Translations under genes and position numbers: made by a program | In this document: positions 39,347-47,318 of the stretch, piece after piece | Position numbering within the stretch: position 1 is the stretch's first letter | Layout of the letters: every line of letters begins with the position of its first letter | Assembly: GCF_001456115.1 (NCBI RefSeq) | Contig: NZ_CP013264.1 | Span: forward strand, 721,001-785,000 | Origin: Sphingobium baderi | Lineage (GTDB): Bacteria; Pseudomonadota; Alphaproteobacteria; Sphingomonadales; Sphingomonadaceae | DNA length: 64,000 bases | Reading direction: 5' to 3' | Notes under the pieces: model-generated | The model's database searches: none | Told to the model about the DNA's origin: nothing | The model's input: only the letters and a program-made list of their open reading frames with translations

Positions 39347-39566
39347 CAGTATGTCCTATATATAAATGACCAGAAACGCCTCGCTTCTATAGTCGACCCG
39401 CGCCATTGGGCAAGGGGGACCGCCGCTCTTGTCATCGCGTGCGCCGATGAAACATTGTGTGTTCTGTGCAACAGGCCGGACAAAAAGCGGACCGCGCTCT
39501 AGCTTTCCGCCGGTTTTCATGTGTAATGGCCGTCAAATGTAGCTCGGGGGTTAGAGAGTCGCGATC

Positions 39567-40292
39567 ATGCGCGTGAAAAGGGGATATCTGGCATTGGCGG
39601 GCGCGGCGGTTGCCGTGGCTGGCTTCATGCTGTCTCCTGCCATTGGCGCGGCGACCGATCTTGTCCGGCTGCGGACGGAAATGCCGGTGTCGCTGGGCGC
39701 GCTGGGCAGCATCTCTTCCTTCACGCCGACGACCAAAGATCCCCGACTCGCGGCGGCCTACGCCCGGATCGCGGCGACCGCCAGCCGTCAGAATTTCCGC
39801 TTCACGCCCACCAGCGGCTCGCTCAGCGGCCAGCGGTCCGTGACGGTGATGGTGCGCGCGGACAATGATCGCGTGGCCGTCACCCGCACCTTGACGGCGG
39901 TGGATATCAAGCCGGTCGCATTCAGCCTGAACGCCACCCACAACTGGCGCAAATTCGCGCTGCCCGATTCGGTCGGGCACAAGGCGCTGGACCCGGTTCC
40001 GGTCGAAACCATGGTCGACGCGAAGAATTTCTCGCTCGATCAGGGCAAGAAGGATCGCTTCAGCACGAAGGTGCTGATCGAAAGCCGCCGCGATCCGGCC
40101 ACCGCCGTCCGCAATCCGAACGCGGACAAGGATTATTCGCTGGATCTGGCCAGTTCCTACTCGCTGACGCGCAACCTGAACGTCACGGCGGGCGTCCGCT
40201 ACAACAACAGCGTCGCGGGCCGACTGACCCCGATGACCGACGACCGGCAGGACAATCAGGCCGTCTATCTCGGCACCGTCTTCAAATTCTGA
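39567..40292 (+). CDS. Exported beta-barrel-like protein of unknown function
   Basis: A 241-residue protein. Signal peptide MRVKRGYLALAGAAVAVAGFMLSPAIGA. The mature part has alternating strand patterns (RSVTVMVRADNDRVAVTRTLTA, DYSLDLASSYSLTRNLNVTAGVRYNN) and ends GTVFKF, a C-terminal phenylalanine typical of outer-membrane barrels. The central DKDYSLDLASSYSL may be two hairpin strands. I do not recognise a named family. It is flanked by a reverse DUF3576 gene and the AT-richer patch. Confidence 0.7.
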   Translation: MRVKRGYLALAGAAVAVAGFMLSPAIGAATDLVRLRTEMPVSLGALGSISSFTPTTKDPRLAAAYARIAATASRQNFRFTPTSGSLSGQRSVTVMVRADNDRVAVTRTLTAVDIKPVAFSLNATHNWRKFALPDSVGHKALDPVPVETMVDAKNFSLDQGKKDRFSTKVLIESRRDPATAVRNPNADKDYSLDLASSYSLTRNLNVTAGVRYNNSVAGRLTPMTDDRQDNQAVYLGTVFKF

Positions 40293-40638
40293 TCGCCTGA
40301 GCTGCTAGTTATGGCCGCCCTCTGAACAGGGTTAATAATGCCTGCCTGAAAGCCAGCTTATGACATTTCTTGGATAAAGTGAGAATCGTGCTCCTGCGAA
40401 GGCAAGAGTCAAGTTCTGTCCTCTGATCTGACAGGAGCGCGAGGCGTTTCAAGTCAAGCGAACTCTCAGCCCGGATGGATATTGGTGTCCGCTCTCCATC
40501 GTTGGCTGGGCGCTACATAGCTCCACTGCCAAGCTGACGCGCCGATTTGCCAAGAAAGCTGCCCGAGCCAGAATCGGCCAGTTGCAGACACTCGCACCAC
40601 CCGTTATTCAGCCTTATCTTTCGTTTTGGGCAGTCGTT
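40293..40638. other. AT-richer intergenic stretch with REP-like fragment
   Basis: 346 bases without a convincing gene. It starts the segment whose base and codon use differs from the surrounding core. GTGCTCCTGCGAAGGCAAGAGTC near 40388 looks like a degenerate sphingomonad REP palindrome, and CTGTC/GACAG arms flank 40418-40435. An open frame from about 40432 runs into the next gene without a start codon until TTG 40582; it could be the leader of that gene or a remnant. Confidence 0.4.
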
Positions 40639-41085
40639 ATGCACCTCCATCTGCGCTGGTCGCTGTCGAAATACGTTGTGCTATCAGCTTCATTATTCGT
40701 CACCGCCGCCGCTTACGCCGATGATTGGCGCGAGATACGTCGGACCACAGATATTGTAACCGGACTCGACGCGGGTGGCATTCGCCGGTCTGGATCTATC
40801 GTTGAGGCAGCTATGGTAACGGTGCCAAAGGACAATCCTCTTGGTCCTTCAATTCCATATTATGACGTCATCGATTTCCGTGTAGACTGCTCCGCCAGCA
40901 CCGCACAGATTCTAGGCAGCAAATCATATTTTGGTACTCATCAAATTGGATCAATGCCCGGCGACCAGCAGCCTTCGCAATCAAGAGGCGGTAACTTGGA
41001 CGTTATTTGCGGAGAATATAGGTCACTTCCTGCTGGCGCAGAGACCGCTTTCGACTTCGCGCAAGGCGCATGGCGTGGTCAATGA
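40639..41085 (+). CDS. Exported orphan protein, possibly surface-adhesin-E-like
   Basis: 148 residues from ATG 40639; TTG 40582 would add 19 residues. Signal peptide ends near TAAAYADDW. The mature part resembles surface-adhesin E proteins in layout (WREIRRTTDIVTGLDAGGIRRSGSI, then IDFRVDCSASTAQILG, then VICGEY), with two cysteines, but I cannot confirm membership. Codon use is unlike its neighbours (many TCA, ACA, ATA, AAT), which suggests acquisition by transfer. No partner genes lie alongside. Confidence 0.6.
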   Translation: MHLHLRWSLSKYVVLSASLFVTAAAYADDWREIRRTTDIVTGLDAGGIRRSGSIVEAAMVTVPKDNPLGPSIPYYDVIDFRVDCSASTAQILGSKSYFGTHQIGSMPGDQQPSQSRGGNLDVICGEYRSLPAGAETAFDFAQGAWRGQ

Positions 41086-41134
41086 AGATAGCGCACACGT
41101 CCGTTAGCCACTCCAACCTGACCAACCAACCAAT

Positions 41135-41689
41135 CTAATCCATCAACCCGTCTATCGCCGCCCAACCCGCCGCGCCCAGTGCGCGAAGGCCATGCCCGTG
41201 CCGCGCTTCCACGCCCCCCAATGCCATAACGGGAGCCCCCGCCCGCCGCGCCAGCATCGCGAATCGAACCCGGCCCAACGCCCGCCCGCCCGGATGCGAG
41301 CGCGTCGGGAACAGCGGCGAAAGGAACAGCATGTCCGCCTTCCCCCGGCCCGCCGCCCTGGTCTCCACCGCCCCGTGCGCGGGTGCGCTGTGGAGCATCG
41401 GCCTGCTTCCGCGCCTGTGATCCCTGCCATGCCAGCCATCCGCGCCCCATCCCGCCGCCTCCCGCGCATCGCCGCCCAGCATCAGCAGCAGACGCCGCCG
41501 CCGCGCAATCGCCCGGAACCGCGCGAACAAGGCCCGCCGCTCATCCGGCGCGGTGCGATAATGGCGAAAGACGATGCCGCCCCTGCCCCTGGGCAGCCGC
41601 GCCGCCGCCGCAAGCTGGAGCGCCCCATCCACGCGCTCATCCGTCATCAGCCAGATCGTCGGCGGTTTTTTGCGGTGGCGATGTTCCAT
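41135..41689 (-). CDS. Thiamine phosphate synthase / TenI family protein
   Basis: A 184-residue TIM-barrel-type protein. LFLSPLFPTRSHPGGRALG and APVMALGGVEARHG are the phosphate-binding segments of the ThiE/TenI family. It is short compared with a classic ThiE (about 210) and the N-terminal half is very arginine-rich, so catalytic competence is uncertain. It is divergent from yggS with only 23 nt between start codons. Confidence 0.75.
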   Translation of the reverse strand: MEHRHRKKPPTIWLMTDERVDGALQLAAAARLPRGRGGIVFRHYRTAPDERRALFARFRAIARRRRLLLMLGGDAREAAGWGADGWHGRDHRRGSRPMLHSAPAHGAVETRAAGRGKADMLFLSPLFPTRSHPGGRALGRVRFAMLARRAGAPVMALGGVEARHGHGLRALGAAGWAAIDGLMD

Positions 41690-41712
41690 GACCCTCGCCT
41701 ATAGCAGCCGCC

Positions 41713-42387
41713 ATGACGACCGCCATCACACAAGCCAGGGACCGCCTTGCCGCCGTGCGCGACACCATGGGCCGCGCCGCCCGCCTCACGGGACGCAGCG
41801 CCGACGCCATCACCCTGATCGCCGTGTCCAAGACGCAGGAAACCGACGCCATCCGCCCCTTGATCGAAGCGGGCCAGCGCGTGTTCGGCGAAAACCGCGT
41901 GCAGGAAGCGCAGGCCAAATGGCCCGCCCTGCGTCAGGAATATCCCGATATCCGCCTTCACCTCGTCGGCCAGCTTCAATCGAACAAGGCGGCGGACGCG
42001 GTGGCCCTGTTCGACGTGATCCATTCGCTCGACCGTCCGTCCTTGCTGACGGCGCTCGCCAAAGCCATGGACGCCGGCGGCCGCCGCGTGCCCTGTTACA
42101 TCCAGGTCAATATCGGGGCGGAGGAGCAGAAGGGCGGCTGCGCCATCGCCGATGTGCCCGCCCTCATCGCCGCCGCGCGGGAAGCAGACGTCCCTTTGCT
42201 GGGCCTGATGTGCGTGCCCCCGGCCGAAGGCGAGCCCGCCCCCTATTTCGCCCTGCTCGCCAAAATGGCGCGGGAGGAAGGGTTGGAGCGACTTTCCATG
42301 GGCATGTCGGGCGATTTCGAAACCGCGATCATGCTGGGCGCGAGCGACATTCGCGTGGGCACCGCGCTGTTCGGCGTCCGCGCTTAG
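41713..42387 (+). CDS. YggS family PLP homeostasis protein
   Basis: A 224-residue PLP-binding protein. IAVSKTQETDAIRPLIEAGQRVFGENRVQEAQ holds the PLP lysine (SKT) and FGENRVQE signature; LHLVGQLQSNKA and LSMGMSGDFETAI are also family marks. YggS maintains vitamin B6 and keto-acid balance; no enzymatic reaction is known. The stop is the first base run of a strong terminator. Confidence 0.94.
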   Translation: MTTAITQARDRLAAVRDTMGRAARLTGRSADAITLIAVSKTQETDAIRPLIEAGQRVFGENRVQEAQAKWPALRQEYPDIRLHLVGQLQSNKAADAVALFDVIHSLDRPSLLTALAKAMDAGGRRVPCYIQVNIGAEEQKGGCAIADVPALIAAAREADVPLLGLMCVPPAEGEPAPYFALLAKMAREEGLERLSMGMSGDFETAIMLGASDIRVGTALFGVRA

Positions 42388-42422
42388 AGCGTGATCCGAT
42401 CCAGTTGAATCGGATCACGCTC
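42387..42422 (+). terminator. Terminator after yggS
   Basis: GAGCGTGATCCGAT pairs with ATCGGATCACGCTC around CCAGTTGA, and CATTTTGTTTG follows. This palindrome type is widely repeated at gene ends in alphaproteobacteria. The T-rich tail supports termination of the forward gene. Confidence 0.85.
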
Positions 42423-42497
42423 CATTTTGTTTGTTTGCCGCATTTCCCGAGTCATCATCTGTCCCGCCTGACTTGAAAATGCTCTGTCCCTGACGCG

Positions 42498-42533
42498 AAA
42501 AAGCCCGCCGCGCCCCATAGCGCGACGGGCTTT
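42498..42533 (-). terminator. Terminator after the TonB-dependent receptor
   Basis: On the minus strand AAAGCCCGTCGCGC pairs with GCGCGGCGGGCTTT (one wobble) around TATGGG, followed by TTTTTC. It begins 4 nt beyond the receptor stop. Confidence 0.88.
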
Positions 42534-42536
42534 GGA

Positions 42537-45359
42537 TCAGAACGACCCGCGCAAGGTGATCCCATAGGTGCGCGGTTCCGCCAGATAGGCGGAGATAAGC
42601 TGGTTCGCCATCACCCCGCCCGATGCGAACTGCCCGGTGGTCGACGTCGCCGGGCTGCTCGACTGAAGCGGGCTGCTGAAGGCCACCTGCGTATATTTCG
42701 CGTTGAAGATGTTCTGGCCCCAGAACTCGATCGCCCATTTCTGCTCCGGCCCGCGAAGGCCGATGCGGGCGTTCACGACCGAAAAGCCGTCCTGCTCCTT
42801 TTCCGGGAACAGGTCGGACCCGGTGTTGAAGTCGCCGGTCATGCGCGTATCGACATAGAACAGCGCCGACAGCCCATTGGAGCCGATCTGCGGCGTCCAC
42901 GCCGCGCTGGCGGTCGTCACCAGCTCGGGCGCCTGCGAGTTGATCGATCCCGGCAGCAGGAACAGCGCGGGATCGAGCGGCACCGATCCGTCGCCGCTGC
43001 CGACCAGACGGTTGGCGAACTTGGCGCGGGCATAGGTCATGCCGCCCGATATGCGGACGTTCCGCACCGGGCTGGCCGTCAATTCCAGCTCCACGCCCTG
43101 GCTGACAAGGCCCGGCGACACGTCGCCCTTGTCGCAGGTGCGCGCCGCGCTCAGGTCGCCGTCGCAGCCATTGATGTTCTGGACGATGAAGCTTGTGCCG
43201 TTGAAGGTGTTGAGCTGGAAATTCCTGAACTCCTGCCGGAAGGCGGCGATGTTCGCGCTCCATTTGGGCTGGCTGTATTTGAGGCCCACCTCGAACGCGT
43301 CGACCTTCTCCGCGGCGAAGCGCAGCGTCGTCACATCCGCATTGCTGCGCGGCGAAAACACCGCCGGAACCGGATTGAGGCCCGTCGAGCCAAGCTGGAA
43401 GCGGTCCAGATTATAGCCGCCCGCCTTATACCCGCGCGAATAGCTGCCATAGAGCAGCAGTGCGTCGAGCGGCTTCCATGACAGCACGGCGGTCCCGGAA
43501 AATTCGCCGTCGCTGATCCGGTCATGCAGGTCCAGCGCATTGAGGCCCGTGGACCCGTTGCCCAGGCACCCCAGCGTCAGGATGCCGCCCGCCAATTGAT
43601 TTACCAACCGACCGGGAGGTGTGGCTCCCAGTTGGGGATTGGTCGCGATCGCGGACAGGCCCGACGCCTGCAACGCGGCGCAGGTCGCGTTATTATTGTT
43701 GAAATCCGCTGAAAACCGCTTGCTTTCATGCGTGTAGCGCAGCCCCAGCGTCAGATCGAGCTGCGGGGTGATATGCACGATATTATGGGTGAACAGCGCC
43801 CAATTCTCGCTCTTCTGATAATAGCGCGAGGCGACGTCGCCCGTCCCTTCCGGGATGGCGGCCAGCGCGCTCAACCCGTTGCCGAGACCGGTGGAGATCG
43901 CGCCCGCCTGCGCCGCCGCGACGCCGGGGTCCATGCCCGCATTGATGAAGGCGTTGGTCAGCCCGGCATTGAGCTGCGCCTGCGTGCCTCCGATCAGGGC
44001 GGAGGTGGCGAGCGGGTTCGCGCCGCACGCCATGAGCTGCGCTTCCGTCAGGTTGCTGGTCGGCCCCGCCCCCGCCATCAGGCGGCAGGCGGAAAACCGG
44101 CCATAATCCGCGCCAAAGCGGATATTGTCCTGCAAGGCCAGCTTTTCATGGGCGTAATAGCCGCCGACCAGCCAGTCCAGCGCATTGCCAAAGGCCGACC
44201 CCTGCAACCGCAATTCCTGCGTGAAGGTCTTGAACTGGCGGAACGTGCCCGGATCGCGATAGAGCAGGTCCGCGCCGCTATAATCGTAATCGCCATAATC
44301 CTTGGACTTGTAATCGCGATAGGCGGTGATGCTGGTCAGCTTCGCGCCGCCGAAATCATAATTGATCTCGCCCGAAACGCCCCAATCCTTGAGCTTGCTG
44401 ACATAGTTGCGATCCTCGTTGATCGTCAGCCTGCGGTCATAGGGATCGTCGTGGAACACCGCGCCCTGCCCCTGCATGATGGCGGCGATGCGGTTGAAGT
44501 CGTTGGTCCCATATCCGCCGCCAACCAGCGGCACCCGCTCGCGCGTTTCGACATATGCCGCGCCGCAACAGCTTTCGTCGCGGTTGGTGTAATCGCCGAT
44601 CAGCCGGATCGAAAGCGCATCGTTCGGCTCGATCAGCGCCTGCCCGCGCAGGAAATAACGGTCGCGGTCATTGGTGTCGCCCACCTTGTCCCCCGCCGCG
44701 TCGACCAGCTTGTAGAAGCCGTCCCGCTTCGACCAGACGCCATCCAGCGCCAGCGCGATGCTGTCGCTCACCGGCCCGGTGATGCGGCCCGCCAGACGCC
44801 AGTAATCATAATTGCCGTAAGTCACCTCGGCCTTGCCGCCCAGCGTGAACTCCGGCGCCTTGCTGATGATGTTGATAAGGCCCGCCGATGCGTTGCGCCC
44901 GAACAGCGTGCCCTGTGGCCCGCGCAGCACTTCGACGCGCTCGATCTCGCCCAGATCGGTGAGGCCCGCGCCCGTGCGTGAGCGATAGACGCCGTCGATG
45001 AACACCGCGACGGAGCTTTCCAGCCCCGGATTGTCGCCCACCGTGCCGATGCCGCGAATACGGGCGGACGCATTGGCTTCCGATCCGGTGGAGGAGATCA
45101 GCATGGAGGGCGCAAGCTGGTTGAGCGCCCGTATGTCGGTTGCGCCGCTATTCTGCATCGCCTGCGCGGACACCGCCGATACGGCGATGGGGACGTCCGA
45201 CAATGGGCTGGCGCGCCGCGTCGCCGTGACGATGATGTTGACGCTATCCTGATCCACCGCCGCCTGCGGCGCTGTCTGGTCCTGAGCGTGGGCAAAGGGG
45301 ATCGCGGCCACCAGCGCGACCACGCCGGCGGATGACAGCCAAAGGCCATATTGTTTCAT
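42537..45359 (-). CDS. TonB-dependent outer-membrane receptor
   Basis: 940 residues from ATG 45359. Signal peptide ends at AHA (about residue 25). The plug begins with VNIIVTATRRASPLSDVPIAVSAVSA and contains ARIRGIGTVGDNPGLESSVAVFIDGVYRSR and EVLRGPQGTLFGRNASAGLINI. The beta barrel ends YGITLRGSF, with the terminal aromatic residue. The ligand is unknown; this subfamily takes up siderophores, vitamins or plant compounds. It stands alone without TonB or transporter genes. A sigma70-type promoter and a palindrome lie upstream. Confidence 0.93.
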   Translation of the reverse strand: MKQYGLWLSSAGVVALVAAIPFAHAQDQTAPQAAVDQDSVNIIVTATRRASPLSDVPIAVSAVSAQAMQNSGATDIRALNQLAPSMLISSTGSEANASARIRGIGTVGDNPGLESSVAVFIDGVYRSRTGAGLTDLGEIERVEVLRGPQGTLFGRNASAGLINIISKAPEFTLGGKAEVTYGNYDYWRLAGRITGPVSDSIALALDGVWSKRDGFYKLVDAAGDKVGDTNDRDRYFLRGQALIEPNDALSIRLIGDYTNRDESCCGAAYVETRERVPLVGGGYGTNDFNRIAAIMQGQGAVFHDDPYDRRLTINEDRNYVSKLKDWGVSGEINYDFGGAKLTSITAYRDYKSKDYGDYDYSGADLLYRDPGTFRQFKTFTQELRLQGSAFGNALDWLVGGYYAHEKLALQDNIRFGADYGRFSACRLMAGAGPTSNLTEAQLMACGANPLATSALIGGTQAQLNAGLTNAFINAGMDPGVAAAQAGAISTGLGNGLSALAAIPEGTGDVASRYYQKSENWALFTHNIVHITPQLDLTLGLRYTHESKRFSADFNNNNATCAALQASGLSAIATNPQLGATPPGRLVNQLAGGILTLGCLGNGSTGLNALDLHDRISDGEFSGTAVLSWKPLDALLLYGSYSRGYKAGGYNLDRFQLGSTGLNPVPAVFSPRSNADVTTLRFAAEKVDAFEVGLKYSQPKWSANIAAFRQEFRNFQLNTFNGTSFIVQNINGCDGDLSAARTCDKGDVSPGLVSQGVELELTASPVRNVRISGGMTYARAKFANRLVGSGDGSVPLDPALFLLPGSINSQAPELVTTASAAWTPQIGSNGLSALFYVDTRMTGDFNTGSDLFPEKEQDGFSVVNARIGLRGPEQKWAIEFWGQNIFNAKYTQVAFSSPLQSSSPATSTTGQFASGGVMANQLISAYLAEPRTYGITLRGSF

Positions 45360-45413
45360 GATGGTCGGTCCTCTCCTGTCCCGCATGATTTCGTTCATGT
45401 CGGGATGATCGCG

Positions 45414-45442
45414 ATTATGCTGCCACAGTCTATCGAAAGCAA
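45414..45442 (-). promoter_or_regulatory. Predicted promoter of the TonB-dependent receptor
   Basis: On the minus strand TTGCTT (45437-45442) and CATAAT (45414-45419) are 17 nt apart, about 55 nt upstream of the start codon. The spacing is optimal for a sigma70 promoter. Found by eye only. Confidence 0.5.
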
Positions 45443-45495
45443 TAGAGCCCTGCTTTTCCGGGTCTTTCTGGCAGGTCGCTCGTTGATTCGCATGA

Positions 45496-45522
45496 CATGT
45501 TGCTTAACCGCAACATGGTTAA
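45496..45522. promoter_or_regulatory. Overlapping palindromes upstream of the TonB-dependent receptor
   Basis: CATGTTGC-TTAACC-GCAACATG (45496-45517) is a perfect 8-6-8 inverted repeat. It overlaps TTAACC-GCAACAT-GGTTAA (45504-45522), a perfect 6-7-6 repeat. It lies about 54 nt upstream of the predicted -35, a plausible activator or repressor site. Confidence 0.6.
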
Positions 45523-45545
45523 ATTCCTGTTTCCGTAACGTCCGC

Positions 45546-46205
45546 CTATCCTATCGGAAAGCGGAGCAATCGGTCGGAAAGGGGCACCATGGCGATCGCG
45601 CCCGGCCCCAACGCGCGCCTTATTTCGCCATGATGGGCGTCCAGCCCTCCGGTCAGGCTGCCCAACGCGGGAAGAATCAGCTTGTTTTGGGTGCCCACGA
45701 AGCAGCGGCGTGACACATGGCGGCCCCGCAGCGACACGCGCAGCTTGGGATGGAAATGGCCCGAAATCTCTGGTCGGCTGTCGTCCGCGACCGCTTCGTG
45801 GCGCAGGCAGACGCCGTCCACCTCCGCCTCGGTCAGCCTGCGTCCGCCTGGCATGTGCGTCACGTCCGCATCATGATTGCCGGTGATCCACAGCCAGTCC
45901 AGCCGCGTCGTCAGCGCCGTCAGACGCGCCCGGGTCGGCTTGTCCAGCCGCGCCGCGCCGTCGGCATCGTGGAAACTGTCCCCCAATGACCAGACCGCCT
46001 TCGCGCCGGTCCGCGCCACCAGCTCTTCGATCAGGTCCAGCGTCGCGGCGCTGTCATGCGGCGGCAGGAACTGCCCGAAGCGCGCATACCAGCTCGCCTT
46101 CTCGAAATGCAGGTCGGCCACCAGCAGCGCGCCGTGGGCGGGCCAGAACAGCGCCGCCTCCGGCAATGCCAGAAAGTCATGACCTGCGAACGAAAGGGGA
46201 ACCAT
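45546..46205 (-). CDS. pdeM: Ligase-associated DNA-damage endonuclease PdeM (metallophosphoesterase)
   Basis: A 219-residue calcineurin-like phosphoesterase. Metal motifs in order: DLHFEK, GDSFHD, GNHD and GHFHPK. PdeM normally sits with the Lhr-type helicase, ligase and exonuclease as a repair set; here it is alone, with the helicase about 34 kb away. Codons 2-6 contain a perfect LexA-type repeat on the coding strand (46188-46202). It shares the upstream region of the TonB receptor only as a downstream gene on the same strand. Confidence 0.9.
   Translation of the reverse strand: MVPLSFAGHDFLALPEAALFWPAHGALLVADLHFEKASWYARFGQFLPPHDSAATLDLIEELVARTGAKAVWSLGDSFHDADGAARLDKPTRARLTALTTRLDWLWITGNHDADVTHMPGGRRLTEAEVDGVCLRHEAVADDSRPEISGHFHPKLRVSLRGRHVSRRCFVGTQNKLILPALGSLTGGLDAHHGEIRRALGPGAIAMVPLSDRLLRFPIG
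46188..46202 (-). promoter_or_regulatory. LexA-type box at the start of pdeM
   Basis: On the minus strand GTTC-CCCTTTC-GTTC matches GTTC-N7-GTTC exactly. It begins directly after the annotated pdeM start codon. A damage-response gene with an SOS box at its start is sensible, but chance is expected to give about two such matches in this window. Confidence 0.5.
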
Positions 46206-46269
46206 GCACCGGCTATGCCCCTTGCCGCCCCGGCTTTCAAGAGCGCGATGAAACCCCTATAGGCGCGCC

Positions 46270-47127
46270 ATGGACGAAACCGCGCCTTATATCATCGCCG
46301 CGCTTTACCGCTTCGCGACCTTCCCCGATCCGCAGGGATTGGCGGCGCAGCTGCGCGCCCGCGCCGGGGAATTGGGCACCTGCGGCACGCTGATCCTCGC
46401 ACGGGAGGGGATCAACGGCACCGTGGCGGGCAGCGCGCGGGCCATCGAAGCCCTGGTCGCCCATATCCGCGCCCTGCCCGGCTGCGCCGGCCTCGACGTC
46501 AAATATGCGGCGGCGGCGGAGGCTCCTTTCGCCCGCATGAAAGTCAAGGTGAAGGCGGAGATCGTGACGCTGGGCGCGGGCGATCTCGACCCGGCGAACA
46601 AGGTTGGCGATTATCTGGACCCTGCCGCATGGAATGCGCTGATCGCCGATCCCGACACGGTCGTCATCGACACCCGCAACGCTTATGAAGTTGCCTGTGG
46701 CACGTTCGAGCGCGCCGTCGACCCCGGCACCCGCTCCTTCCGCGACTTCCCCGCCTGGTTCGACGATTTCGCGCAAAAGCTGCGAGATGAAGGGCGTCAG
46801 CCAAAGATCGCGATGTTCTGCACGGGCGGCATACGCTGCGAAAAATCGACCGCGCTCGTCAAATCGCGCGGCTTTGAAGAGGTGTATCACCTGCGCGGCG
46901 GCATATTGCGCTATCTGGAAGATGTGCCGGAACCCGAAAGCCGCTGGCGGGGCGACTGCTATGTCTTCGACGACCGTGTGGCGGTGGGCCATGGGTTGAA
47001 GCCCGGCGCCCACATAGCCTGCCGCGCCTGCGGCCACCCCTATCCCCGCGGCACGGACCATATATGCGCGAAGCCGCAAGCCCCGCAATGTGACGGTGGA
47101 AAGCGGCGTGGCCAGGGTTTTGGGTAG
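46270..47127 (+). CDS. trhO: tRNA uridine(34) hydroxylase, rhodanese family (TrhO/YceA)
   Basis: A 285-residue UPF0176 protein. N-terminal acylphosphatase-like part (residues about 5-95), then rhodanese domain with catalytic cysteine in FCTGGIRCEKSTAL, and a C-terminal cysteine-rich tail (CRACGHPYP). TrhO hydroxylates U34 in tRNAs using oxygen, toward cmo5U. It faces a convergent lipoprotein gene across repeat copy B. Confidence 0.93.
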   Translation: MDETAPYIIAALYRFATFPDPQGLAAQLRARAGELGTCGTLILAREGINGTVAGSARAIEALVAHIRALPGCAGLDVKYAAAAEAPFARMKVKVKAEIVTLGAGDLDPANKVGDYLDPAAWNALIADPDTVVIDTRNAYEVACGTFERAVDPGTRSFRDFPAWFDDFAQKLRDEGRQPKIAMFCTGGIRCEKSTALVKSRGFEEVYHLRGGILRYLEDVPEPESRWRGDCYVFDDRVAVGHGLKPGAHIACRACGHPYPRGTDHICAKPQAPQCDGGKRRGQGFG

Positions 47128-47170
47128 ATCGGGGCGTAACGTTAATCCCCCGTCCCTTGAGGGCGGTCTA

Positions 47171-47282
47171 AAGGCGCGTGACGCGGGCCGAGGTTGCTCA
47201 GGCTTGGCAGCTTGCTGCCTGGCCATAGCTGGATGAGGGGTATGTGCCGCCCGCAGGATAGCGCGGAACATAGCCCTTCCAC
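47171..47282 (-). repeat. Dispersed intergenic repeat, copy B
   Basis: Reverse-strand match to 17735-17848 (copy A), about 112 nt. Shared blocks read, on the minus strand: GCGCTATCC, GCAGCAAGCTGCCAA, ACCTCGGCC and CACGCGCCT. It lies between the convergent trhO and lipoprotein genes, as copy A lies between convergent genes. Confidence 0.75.
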
Positions 47283-47318
47283 CGCGCGAAGGTAAGGCAA
47301 ATGCCGCCTTGGGATGGT

